In this document: in pieces, positions 51,118-58,836 of the stretch
Numbering within the stretch: position 1 is the first letter of the stretch
How the letters are laid out: each line of letters starts with the position of its first letter
Assembly (NCBI GenBank): GCA_963806145.1
Contig: CAWDXD010000050.1
Coordinates: forward strand, 9,040-73,039
Length of the DNA: 64,000 nucleotides
Direction of reading: 5' to 3'
Origin: DASXKD01 sp963806145
GTDB taxonomy: Bacteria; Actinomycetota; Actinomycetes; Streptosporangiales; Streptosporangiaceae
Made by a program: the position numbers and the translations under genes
Notes under the pieces: model-generated
Told to the model about the DNA's origin: nothing
What the model saw: only the letters and a program-made list of their open reading frames with translations
Databases searched by the model: none

Positions 51118-53033
51118 GGCACCTCCATGGCAATCATGGTGGGACCACCCGGTGGGCTGCTCACGGCCATGATGCCATCGAACGTGCCGAGCCGCCGTTC
51201 TACGCCTAGCAGCCCGGTCCCCTGCTCCGGGTCCGCGCCGCCGACCCCGTCGTCGGCCACGTCGATCCGCAGCAGCCCCGACGCGTAATGGATGCGGATT
51301 CCGGCGTGGCGCGCGCCGGAATGCTTCACCGCGTTGGTCAGTGCCTCGGCGATCGCGAAATAACAGGCCGACTCGACCGGCGCGGTCAGCCGGCCGGGCA
51401 GGTCGACCTCCAGCGCGGTCGGCAGTGGCGTATCCAGCACCAGTGCCTGCACCGCGTGGCCAAGGCCGCGGTCGGCAAGTACCGGCGGGCAGATCCCGCG
51501 GATCAGGTCACGCAACTCGTTCAGGGCCCGGACCGAGGTCTCCCGCGCCTCGGCGACCAGCGCCAGCGCGGCCTGCGGGCTGGCCGGGAGCACCCGCTCC
51601 ACCGCCCGCAGGTTCATGCCGAGCGCGACCAGGCGGGCCTGGGCCCCGTCGTGCAGGTCCCGCTCGATCCGCCGCAGTTCCGCGGCGGCGGCATCCACCG
51701 CGTGACCGCGGCTCTCGGTGAGCCGGGCTACCCGGCCCGCCAGATCGGCGTCGGCCCCCGAGGTGAACACCCTGCCCATGCGCGTGCCGATCGTCCGGGG
51801 CACCAGCCACGCCCCGAACGCGAGGAACGCGCTCGCCTCCGCACCGGCCACCAGCGCGCTCTGCCGCCCGTCGACGGTGACGAACCCATAGGGCACCCCC
51901 GGCCCGTTGATCCCGGCCGACAGCGACTGCCAGTGCACCGCGAGCTGGAATCCCCGCAGCGCCAGCGCCACCAGCACGAAAGGCACCAGGTCCGCGGCCG
52001 CCTTCGGCCACCAGATCGTGATGACCACCGCAGCGGCGACCGCCGCGACGGTCCACGGGCTCATTCCGAACACCGATATGCCCATCGCCGTCGCGGGCAC
52101 CAGCGCGAGCCCCCAGCCGATCTCCCGTGCCCGCTGCCGCAGGTATGGCACCAGCGGGCCCGCCCGCTGCCGCAGCCGCGCCAGCGACTGCGGCATCAGC
52201 CACAGGCCGACGGTAAGCATCAGCAGTGCCAGCGGTACCAGCAGCCAGCTTCGCATGAACCCGGCCTGGGGCTGCTGCCTGCCGAAGAGGACGGGGGAAG
52301 CCCCCGGCTTGAACGCGGCCCAGGTGCCGGGCGTGCCCAGCATGCCCGGAGCGACGGTCACGTTGTCGCGAGCCGGACTCAGGCCCGGCTTGCCGGGGCC
52401 GGCGATCCAGTTGCCGGGCCCGCCGGGCTTCCCCGCGATCCAGTTGCCGGGCCCGCCGGGCTTCCCCGCGATCCAGTTGACGGGTCCGCCGGGCTTCCCC
52501 GCGATCACGTACAGGCGCACCATCTTGGGAGACGGCGGCAGCACCTGCCAGTTCACGATGGTCTTCCGGCTGGCCGGGCCCGCGCGCCCGGCGGCACGGT
52601 ATGTCACGGTCTTGCCGCCCGGGGGCTGCGCCGGGACGCTGTATGTCACGGCCTTGCCGCCTGGGGCCTGCACCCACTCGCGGTACGTCGCCGCCTTGCC
52701 GGACTGGGGCAGCACGGTGACGCGAGACGGGGGCGCCTGCACTTGGATGCTGAACGAACGCATGGCGGTCCAGGCCACCATCCCCGGCGTGGACGCGGCC
52801 AGGACCAGGCCCCAGAGCCCGGCGCAGATCAGCGCCACCGGCAGCAGGCCGGCCGCCGCGCTGGGCCGCCGGATCGCGAGGACCGCCGCGACAGCGACGG
52901 CCGCGACCGTCCATACGGTCACCCCCAGCACCACCATGCCCACCGCGGCCACGGGCACCAGCAAGGCTCCCCTGCCCAGGCGGCGCAACAGCCGGGACGT
53001 GATCCGCCATAGCAGCAAGATAAGCATCCACAT
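51081..53033 (-). CDS. Sensor histidine kinase with duplicated membrane module and repeat-rich extracellular region
   Basis: A 650-residue kinase of the HisKA_3/NarL-partner type. Residues 21-78 and 307-364 are an internal duplicate of a hydrophobic module ('GALLVPVAAVGM...WTVAAVAVAAV' vs 'GLALVPATAMGI...WTVAAVAAAVV'), about half identical. Between them lies an external segment with repeated '(P)GGK(A/T)VTY' blocks (about 110-150) and three 11-residue repeats 'IAGKPGG(P)xNW' (177-209). The phospho-His is in 'RRIERDLHDGAQARLVAL' (about 461), and the ATPase domain has 'EALTNAVKHSGARH' and 'DDGVGGADPEQGTGLLGVERRL'. Start ATG 53033 is chosen from position only. Confidence 0.85.
   Translation of the reverse strand: MWMLILLLWRITSRLLRRLGRGALLVPVAAVGMVVLGVTVWTVAAVAVAAVLAIRRPSAAAGLLPVALICAGLWGLVLAASTPGMVAWTAMRSFSIQVQAPPSRVTVLPQSGKAATYREWVQAPGGKAVTYSVPAQPPGGKTVTYRAAGRAGPASRKTIVNWQVLPPSPKMVRLYVIAGKPGGPVNWIAGKPGGPGNWIAGKPGGPGNWIAGPGKPGLSPARDNVTVAPGMLGTPGTWAAFKPGASPVLFGRQQPQAGFMRSWLLVPLALLMLTVGLWLMPQSLARLRQRAGPLVPYLRQRAREIGWGLALVPATAMGISVFGMSPWTVAAVAAAVVITIWWPKAAADLVPFVLVALALRGFQLAVHWQSLSAGINGPGVPYGFVTVDGRQSALVAGAEASAFLAFGAWLVPRTIGTRMGRVFTSGADADLAGRVARLTESRGHAVDAAAAELRRIERDLHDGAQARLVALGMNLRAVERVLPASPQAALALVAEARETSVRALNELRDLIRGICPPVLADRGLGHAVQALVLDTPLPTALEVDLPGRLTAPVESACYFAIAEALTNAVKHSGARHAGIRIHYASGLLRIDVADDGVGGADPEQGTGLLGVERRLGTFDGIMAVSSPPGGPTMIAMEVPCALLSPKTCSC
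52402..52500. repeat. 33-bp tandem repeat (x3) in the sensor kinase gene
   Basis: Units at 52402-52434, 52435-52467 and 52468-52500; the first two are identical, the third differs by two bases, and a broken fourth begins at 52501. Read on the minus strand each encodes an 11-residue IAGKPGGPxNW block, in frame. Its length and identity suggest a slippage-prone element. Confidence 0.85.
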
Positions 53034-53102
53034 GCTGCCATGGTGGCCCCTGCCAGGTCCGATCCGCCATGGGGTGGCACCCAATCCTGGGTAGGTCTGG
53101 AC

Positions 53103-54479
53103 CTACTTTTGCCGCCGCAAGGACCGCCGGGCATGCGCGGCCAGCGCCGTGTCGGTGAACGCCCCGGCCGAGCCGAGGTAGCCCGCCGGATCCAGAGCCG
53201 CGTCGATCTGGGCGCTGGTGATCCCCGCGCCGTCCAGCCAGCCGGCCAGTTCCGGCACGCCGAGCAGGGATTCGCGGAGCGTGCCGCCGACGGCGACGGC
53301 GTGCGCGCTGGCCCGGGCGACCAGGTCGTGGGCGGCGGCCCGGCCGAGGGCCGGGACCAGCAGCCCGGCCACCCGCTCGGCCAGCGGCAGCCCGCGGGTG
53401 GCGTCGAGGTTCGCCCGCATCCGGGCCGGGTCGACCACCAGGCCGCCGGTCAGATCCACCACCCAGGACGCGGCGGACCCGGTCACCCGGAGCACGTCAG
53501 CGAAGGGCTCCCACTCGGCGTGCCAGGCCCCGGCGGCCCGCTGATGCTCCTGCTCGGCCGCGGCGGCCAAGGTGGCGACCAGGCCGGGCACCCTGCGGGT
53601 ACAGCCGAGGCTGGCGATGGCGGCCACCGGGTTCTGCTTGTGCGGCATCGCCGACGAGCCGCCCCGGCGCTCCCCGCCCGAGCCCCCGCCTTCCCTGACC
53701 TCGGCCACCTCGGACTGGGCCAAGAGGGTCACATCCCGGGCGATCTTCGCCAGTGCCGCACCCGTGACGGCGCAGGCGGCGGCCACCTCGACGATGCGCG
53801 ACCGGTCGGTGTGCCAGGGCAGCACCGGCAGGGCCAGGCCCAGCTCCCCGGCGAGCAGCCGGGCCACGGCGGGCCCGTCGGTGCCCAGCGACGCCAGCGT
53901 CCCCGCCGCGCCGCCGAACTGCACGGCCAGGCGCTGCGCCCGCACCCGCGCCACGGTCTCGCGCGCTTCGTCCAGGCCGGTCAGCCAGCCGGCCGCGACC
54001 AGGCCGAAGGTGACAGGGACGGCCTGCTGCAGCAGTGTGCGGCCGATCATCAGGGTGTCCCGGTGCGCCGCGGCCAGCCGGGCGCAGCCGTCGGCGGCAG
54101 CGGCCAGGTCTCCCGCTATCGCCTCCAGGGCGCCCCTGGCCAGCAGCATGGCCGCGGTGTCGATGATGTCCTGGCTGGTCGCGCCGCGGTGGACGGTATC
54201 GGTGGCATCGGGCGGCACGGCCCTGCGCAGCGCGGCGACCAGGCCGGGGACCGGGTTACCGGACAGCGCCGCCTGCCTGCCGAGCGCGCCGGCGTCGAAG
54301 GCTCCCGCCGCCGCCGCGGTCACCGCCGCGCCCGTGCCGGCCGGCGCCAGCCCGGCCCGCTCCAGCGCCCGGGCCAGTGCCGCCTCGGTATCCAGCATGG
54401 CGCGCAGCCACGCCTGGCTGCCCGTCGCGGCGGCGCCCCGCGAGAACACCCCGTCAAACAGCCCCGCGTCCTCTACCAC
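53103..54479 (-). CDS. pcaB: 3-carboxy-cis,cis-muconate cycloisomerase
   Basis: A 458-residue fumarase/aspartase-superfamily enzyme that cyclises 3-carboxymuconate to 4-carboxymuconolactone. Landmarks: 'RGATSQDIIDTAAMLLARGAL' (key: 'GATSQDIIDT'), 'MIGRTLLQQAVPVTFGL' and the lyase signature 'GGSSAMPHKQNPVAAI' with the flexible loop. The N-terminus 'GLFDGVFSRGAAATG' and the C-terminus 'LDPAGYLGSAGAFTDTAL' fit the PcaB type. It sits 9 bp after the rhomboid gene and apart from the other pca genes, separated by the two-component system. Adenylosuccinate-lyase relatives are the alternative reading. Confidence 0.85.
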   Translation of the reverse strand: MVEDAGLFDGVFSRGAAATGSQAWLRAMLDTEAALARALERAGLAPAGTGAAVTAAAAGAFDAGALGRQAALSGNPVPGLVAALRRAVPPDATDTVHRGATSQDIIDTAAMLLARGALEAIAGDLAAAADGCARLAAAHRDTLMIGRTLLQQAVPVTFGLVAAGWLTGLDEARETVARVRAQRLAVQFGGAAGTLASLGTDGPAVARLLAGELGLALPVLPWHTDRSRIVEVAAACAVTGAALAKIARDVTLLAQSEVAEVREGGGSGGERRGGSSAMPHKQNPVAAIASLGCTRRVPGLVATLAAAAEQEHQRAAGAWHAEWEPFADVLRVTGSAASWVVDLTGGLVVDPARMRANLDATRGLPLAERVAGLLVPALGRAAAHDLVARASAHAVAVGGTLRESLLGVPELAGWLDGAGITSAQIDAALDPAGYLGSAGAFTDTALAAHARRSLRRQK

Positions 54480-54488
54480 GGGCCGACC

Positions 54489-55268
54489 CTAGCGCGCGGG
54501 CGCGGACGTGGCCCCGGAACTGGCCGCGCGGACCGCGAGGCCGACCAGCAGGCCCGCGAGGAAACCGAACACGTGCGCCACGTAGGCCACGGCACCCCCG
54601 CCGCCGATCCCGCCGACCGCGTAGGCCCACTGGAGCACGAACCACAGCCCGAGCACCAGCCAGGCGGGGATCTTCAGCGGGATGAAGAACAGGAACGGCA
54701 CCAGGCTCCAGACCCGCGCCCGCGGGTAGAGCGCCAGGTAGGCGCCCAGCACCCCGGCGATGGCCCCGGACGCCCCGACCAGCGGCTCGACGGAGCCGGG
54801 ATGCACGAACGCGAACCCGTACGCGGCCACATACCCGCAGGCCACATAGAAGATCAGGTAAGGGATCTTGCGGAACCTGTCCTCGACGTTGTTCCCGAAG
54901 ACCATCAGGAACAGCATGTTGCCGAGCAGGTGCAGCCAGCCCGCGTGCACGAACATCGCGGTGAGCACCGACAGCACCGGGTTCTTGTGATAACCGGGCC
55001 GCCCGACCACGCAGGCCGGGCCCCGGGCGGTGGTCACTTCCTGGCCGGTCACCACGACGCGCAGCGGCCGGTCGTTGACCAGTTCCCGTGGTATCGCGCC
55101 GTAGTGGTAGTCGAAGGCCTCCTGCCGGCACACCGTGACCGGCTGCGGCCCGCTGCCCGGCAGCATCCCGGGGGTGAGCAGCAGCACCACCACGTTCGCC
55201 GCGATCAGGCCGTAGGTGACCCAGGGGGTGCGGCGCAGCGGGTTGACGTCGTGAACCGGGATCACCAT
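54489..55268 (-). CDS. Rhomboid-family intramembrane serine protease
   Basis: A 259-residue polytopic protease. Six or seven helices; the oxyanion Asn region is 'HLLGNMLFLMVFGNNVED', the catalytic Ser is in 'VGASGAIAGVLGAYLALYPRAR' (GASG) and the catalytic His in 'AYVAHVFGFLAGLLVGL'. The substrate is unknown. An external loop of about 80 residues after helix 1 ('PGSGPQPVTVC...') contains two Cys. The start is ATG 55268; the stop is 9 bp before pcaB, so they may be co-transcribed. The tandem repeat array lies just upstream. Confidence 0.9.
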   Translation of the reverse strand: MVIPVHDVNPLRRTPWVTYGLIAANVVVLLLTPGMLPGSGPQPVTVCRQEAFDYHYGAIPRELVNDRPLRVVVTGQEVTTARGPACVVGRPGYHKNPVLSVLTAMFVHAGWLHLLGNMLFLMVFGNNVEDRFRKIPYLIFYVACGYVAAYGFAFVHPGSVEPLVGASGAIAGVLGAYLALYPRARVWSLVPFLFFIPLKIPAWLVLGLWFVLQWAYAVGGIGGGGAVAYVAHVFGFLAGLLVGLAVRAASSGATSAPAR

Positions 55269-55306
55269 GGCCAAAGCCTGCCAGGCAAACGCGTTCCGCG
55301 CACGGT

Positions 55307-55570
55307 GCTGGCCCGGGGGGGCGATCCCCCGAACCCCCCGCTGGCTCAAGGCCCCGTTCCTTCGTCACCGGGCCTTGGCCGTGCTAGCCCGGGGGGCGAC
55401 CCCCCGGAACCCCCGCTGGCCTACGGCCCGGTTCCTCCGTCACCGGGCCTGGGCCGTGCTAGCCCGGGGGGCGACCCCCCGGAACCCCCCGCTGGCCTAC
55501 GGCCCGGTTCCTCCGTCACCGGGCCGGGGCCCTGCTGGCCCGGGGGGAGAGACTCCGGCTGGCCTATGCC
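55307..55570 (+). repeat. Tandem array of the dispersed two-hairpin repeat (three units plus a partial)
   Basis: Units start at 55307, 55383, 55458 and 55534 (periods 76, 75, 76 bp); the last is truncated. Units two and three share the stem GGCCCGGT/ACCGGGCC around 'tcctccgtc'; unit one has GGCCCCGT/ACCGGGCC with a single mismatch. The array takes up most of the 382-bp gap between the divergent rhomboid and sigma-factor genes; the rest (55571-55650) presumably holds the sigma-gene promoter. Confidence 0.9.
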
Positions 55571-55650
55571 GTGCAGCGTTGCGCGGGCACGCTGGACTCG
55601 TATGTGATGTGACTCAGATCGCGCCTACTCTTGGCGGTGCGGGAGACGCG

Positions 55651-56196
55651 GTGAACGCCAGGGAGCGTCAGCAGTTCGAAGAGTTCATGACCAGCCGCTG
55701 GCCGGCGCTGGTGCGGCTGGCGTTCGGCCTGACCGGGGACAGGTGGCTGGCCGAGGATCTCGCCCAGACCGCCCTGGCGAGCGCCTACGCGTCCTGGTGG
55801 CGGGTGCGCCGGGCCGACGACCCGGACGCGTACGTGCGCCGGATCCTGATCAACGCCAGCAAGAGCCGGTGGCGCCGGAGCAGCGTGGCCGAGCAGTCCG
55901 CGGGACCGCCGGACGAGGTCCCGGATCCGGCGGCGGACCCGGCAGCCGCGATCGGGGAACGGTCCGCGCTGCTGATGGCACTGGCCGCGCTGCCGCCGCG
56001 GCAGCGCGCGGTGGTCGTGCTCCGTTACTGGGAGGACCTGAGCGACGCCCAGGCGGCGGCATTGCTCGGCTGCTCGGCAAGCACCGTGCGCAGCCAAGCG
56101 GCCCGGGCGCTGGCCAAGCTGCGTGCCAGCGGGGCGCTCGCGGACCAGCTCGCCGATGACGCCGCGCCGCGCCGCCAGGGGGGAGGGCCCCGGTGA
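55651..56196 (+). CDS. ECF RNA polymerase sigma factor, SigE-type family
   Basis: A 181-residue sigma factor with regions 2 and 4 and no extension. Region 2: 'ERQQFEEFMTSRWPALVRLAFGLTGDRWLAEDLAQTALASAYASWWRVRRADDPDAYVRRILINASKSRWRR' (key: 'LTGDRWLAEDLAQTAL'). Region 4: 'LAALPPRQRAVVVLRYWEDLSDAQAAALLGCSASTVRSQAARALAKLR' (key: 'LRYWEDLSDAQAAALLGCSASTVRSQ'). GTG 55651 was chosen to match the family N-terminus. Its stop overlaps the GTG of the next gene by 4 bp, which suggests a sigma/anti-sigma-like pair. Confidence 0.92.
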   Translation: MNARERQQFEEFMTSRWPALVRLAFGLTGDRWLAEDLAQTALASAYASWWRVRRADDPDAYVRRILINASKSRWRRSSVAEQSAGPPDEVPDPAADPAAAIGERSALLMALAALPPRQRAVVVLRYWEDLSDAQAAALLGCSASTVRSQAARALAKLRASGALADQLADDAAPRRQGGGPR

Positions 56197-57386
56197 ACCT
56201 GACAGACGACCAGCGACTGCGCCAGCGGCTGCACGAGGAGTTCGGCGCGCTGGAGATCTCCCCGGCTCCCGTGCTGCGAATCACCGCCCGCGGCCGGGGG
56301 GTCCGCGCCCGCCGCCGCGCCCTGGCCGCCGGCACCGTGGTTCTCGCCGCGCTCGCGCTCGTGGCGGCCGGGCGCTTCGGCAAGGCGCCCGGCGAGCCCA
56401 CGGTGACGCTGAACGCGCCCAACCCGGCCGCACCGGGCAAGGTGTTCGCCTCGGGCACCGCCGACGGGAAGCCGTGGGCCCTGGCGGTGCGCAACATCGC
56501 CGCTGATCCCGGCACGCGCTGGTGCGAGCCCGGGGTCATGTTCAACGGCCGCGACGGCGACGTGCTGTTCAAGGCGGGCCCGCAGCCGTCCTTCGGCAAC
56601 CCCGCCTTCCTGTCGGGCATCCCCGGCTTCCCCGGTGTCGGCGCCGTGTTCACGCAGGTGGCACCGGAGGCGACCCGCTTGGTCGCCACATTCCCCGGCG
56701 GCAGGCAGGTGTCCGTGCGACCGGTCTGGGTGTCCGCGTGCACCCAGCGGTTCCACCTCGCCGGATTCGCCTACGCCGAGCACGGCCTGCAGCCCAGCGA
56801 GATCGCCACCTACGACAGGTTCGGGCTCGGCGATGGCCTCGTCATCGCCCCGGCCGACCTCAGCCCAACCGGCCCCACCAGTCCCGGGGTCTGGGTCAAC
56901 CTCGACAACTCCCGCGTTGACATCGCCATCTCCCAGGGCGCGAACCCCATCGGGACGGGCACGGTCGGCGGGCAGATCTGGCACATCTCGGCCTCGCTCG
57001 GCCTGGACGGCCAGTGCTACACCGCGGCGATGCGCTCTCCTGGCCATGGCCGCGGGCAGTCGTCCGAATGCGTCCCGGTGGCCGCGCCGCCGCGCACCGC
57101 CGCGCTGACGGTCGTGCCGATGACCGGCGCGCAGACCCAGCTTTCCGGCTACGCCGGGCTGGTCAACCCGCGCACCGCCTACGTCTACGCCAGCTTCTCC
57201 GACGGGACCACTCACGAGGTGCACCCGGTCCGGGTGGCGGGCCGGGCCTACATCGCGCTCGTGGCCCCGGCCGGGTGCCGGTTGACCTTGCTGGGCCTGT
57301 TCGACGCCAGCGGGCACCTGTTCGCCAACATCGGCCACTTCACCCAGCCGGTCCCTGGTCTCCCCGAGCCGGCCGGCTCCTCGTGA
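56193..57386 (+). CDS. Membrane protein coupled to the SigE-type sigma factor (putative anti-sigma or partner)
   Basis: A 397-residue protein with a soluble N-terminus (1-48, 'LRQRLHEEFGALEISPAPVLRI'), one transmembrane helix (about 49-66, 'LAAGTVVLAALALVAAGRF') and a large extracytoplasmic domain of about 330 residues with Cys residues in 'RWCEPGVMF', 'VSACTQRFH' and 'DGQCYTAAM'. The GTG start at 56193 overlaps the sigma-factor stop. The arrangement matches membrane proteins that restrain ECF sigma factors, but no ZAS or other known anti-sigma motif is visible. No domain recognised in the outer part. Confidence 0.65.
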   Translation: MNLTDDQRLRQRLHEEFGALEISPAPVLRITARGRGVRARRRALAAGTVVLAALALVAAGRFGKAPGEPTVTLNAPNPAAPGKVFASGTADGKPWALAVRNIAADPGTRWCEPGVMFNGRDGDVLFKAGPQPSFGNPAFLSGIPGFPGVGAVFTQVAPEATRLVATFPGGRQVSVRPVWVSACTQRFHLAGFAYAEHGLQPSEIATYDRFGLGDGLVIAPADLSPTGPTSPGVWVNLDNSRVDIAISQGANPIGTGTVGGQIWHISASLGLDGQCYTAAMRSPGHGRGQSSECVPVAAPPRTAALTVVPMTGAQTQLSGYAGLVNPRTAYVYASFSDGTTHEVHPVRVAGRAYIALVAPAGCRLTLLGLFDASGHLFANIGHFTQPVPGLPEPAGSS

Positions 57387-57398
57387 CCACGCGGTCAC
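57383..57398. promoter_or_regulatory. Inverted repeat upstream of gabT
   Basis: GTGACC-ACGC-GGTCAC, 6-bp perfect arms, beginning in the stop codon region of the previous gene and centred about 80 bp before the gabT start. It could be an operator or a minor terminator hairpin. Confidence 0.35.
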
Positions 57399-57471
57399 AT
57401 GCGGCGTAGGCGCAGGTCATCGCGGGAAAGTCGTTCGGCACAAAAAGGAAGCTGTGGCCTATCGTCGGTGT

Positions 57472-58836
57472 ATGACTATGCGATCAGCGCCAGCCGGCGG
57501 ACCTGGGCTCCCGCAGGAGCGCCGCCTCGTCACCGAGATCCCCGGGCCCATCTCCCGTGACCTGCTCGCCCGGCGCCAGGCCGCCGTGGCCCGCGGGGTC
57601 AGCCACGTGCTGCCGGTGTTCATCACCGCCGCCGGAGGCGGCGTGCTGGTGGACGCGGACGGCAACTCCCTGATCGACTTCGGCTCCGGCATCGCCGTGA
57701 CGTCGGTGGGAAACAGCGCGCCACGCGTGGCCGAGCGGGTGCGGCACCAGGCCGGCCAGTTCACCCACACCTGCTTCATGGTCACGCCGTATGAGGGGTA
57801 CGTGGCCGTGTGCGAGAAACTGGCCGAGCACACCCCCGGCGGCCACGACAAGCGCTCCGCGCTGTTCAACTCCGGCGCGGAGGCCGTGGAGAACGCGGTC
57901 AAGATCGCCCGGCACGCCACCGGGAGGCAGGCGGTCGTGGCCTTCGACCACGCCTACCACGGCCGCACCAACCTCACCATGGCGCTGACCGCCAAGAACA
58001 TGCCCTACAAGGACAAGTTCGGCCCGTTCGCGGGCGAGATCTACCGGGTGCCCATGGCCTACCCGCTGCGCTGGCCCGGCGGCCCGGACCAGTGCGCCAA
58101 GGACGCCCTCGACGTGATCACCGGCCTCATCCACACCCAGGTCGGCGAGGACAACGTGGCCGCGGTCATCATCGAGCCGATCCTGGGCGAGGGCGGGTTC
58201 ATCGTCCCGCCGCCCGGGTTCCTGCCGGGTCTCGCGGAGTTCTGCGCCCGGCACGGCATCGTGCTCATCGCCGACGAGATCCAGAGCGGCTTCTGCCGGA
58301 CCGGCGACTGGTTCGGCTGTGACCACGAGGGCGTCGTGCCCGACCTGGTCACCACGGCCAAGGGCATCGCCGGCGGGCTGCCGCTGGCCGCGGTGACCGG
58401 CCGGGCCGAGATCATGGACTCGGTGCACGTCGGCGGCCTGGGCGGTACCTACGGCGGCAACCCGGTGGCCTGCGCCGCCGCGCTCGGCGCGATCGAGACG
58501 ATGGAGGCCGAGGACCTGGCCGGGCGGGCCCGCCGGATCGGCGAGATCATGGTGCCCCGGCTGCGCAAGCTGGCCGGCACCTACCCGGTCATCGCGGACG
58601 TGCGCGGGCGCGGCGCGATGGTCGCCATCGAGCTTGCCGAGCCGGGCACCCTCACCCCGGACCCGGGCACCACCGGGCAGCTGGCCAAGGCCTGCCACGC
58701 GGCCGGGCTCGTCGTGCTCACCTGTGGCACGTTCGGCAACGTGCTCCGGTTCCTGCCGCCGCTGGTCATCGGCGAGAACCTGCTCGAGGAGGGCCTGTCG
58801 ATCCTGGAGGACGCCTTCGGGCAGGTCAGTTCGTAA
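57472..58836 (+). CDS. gabT: 4-aminobutyrate-2-oxoglutarate transaminase
   Basis: A 454-residue class III PLP aminotransferase. N-terminal 'LPQERRLVTEIPGPISRDLLARRQAAVARGVSHVLPVF' (key: 'RRLVTEIPGP') is the actinobacterial GabT form. Cofactor landmarks: 'NSGAEAVENAVKIARHATG', 'VVAFDHAYHGRTNLTMALT', 'GIVLIADEIQSGFCRTGDWF' and the PLP-lysine in 'LVTTAKGIAGGLPLAAVTG'. It converts GABA to succinic semialdehyde. Start is ATG 57472, with a nearby GTG 57454 less likely. It is convergent with the DUF4097 gene, overlapping by 11 bp. Confidence 0.92.
   Translation: MTMRSAPAGGPGLPQERRLVTEIPGPISRDLLARRQAAVARGVSHVLPVFITAAGGGVLVDADGNSLIDFGSGIAVTSVGNSAPRVAERVRHQAGQFTHTCFMVTPYEGYVAVCEKLAEHTPGGHDKRSALFNSGAEAVENAVKIARHATGRQAVVAFDHAYHGRTNLTMALTAKNMPYKDKFGPFAGEIYRVPMAYPLRWPGGPDQCAKDALDVITGLIHTQVGEDNVAAVIIEPILGEGGFIVPPPGFLPGLAEFCARHGIVLIADEIQSGFCRTGDWFGCDHEGVVPDLVTTAKGIAGGLPLAAVTGRAEIMDSVHVGGLGGTYGGNPVACAAALGAIETMEAEDLAGRARRIGEIMVPRLRKLAGTYPVIADVRGRGAMVAIELAEPGTLTPDPGTTGQLAKACHAAGLVVLTCGTFGNVLRFLPPLVIGENLLEEGLSILEDAFGQVSS

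Noticed and set aside
53040..55607. An 855-codon plus-strand open frame opposite pcaB and the rhomboid gene
   Set aside because: No motif, biased composition, and it runs through the tandem repeat array, which explains its C-terminal low-complexity repeats.
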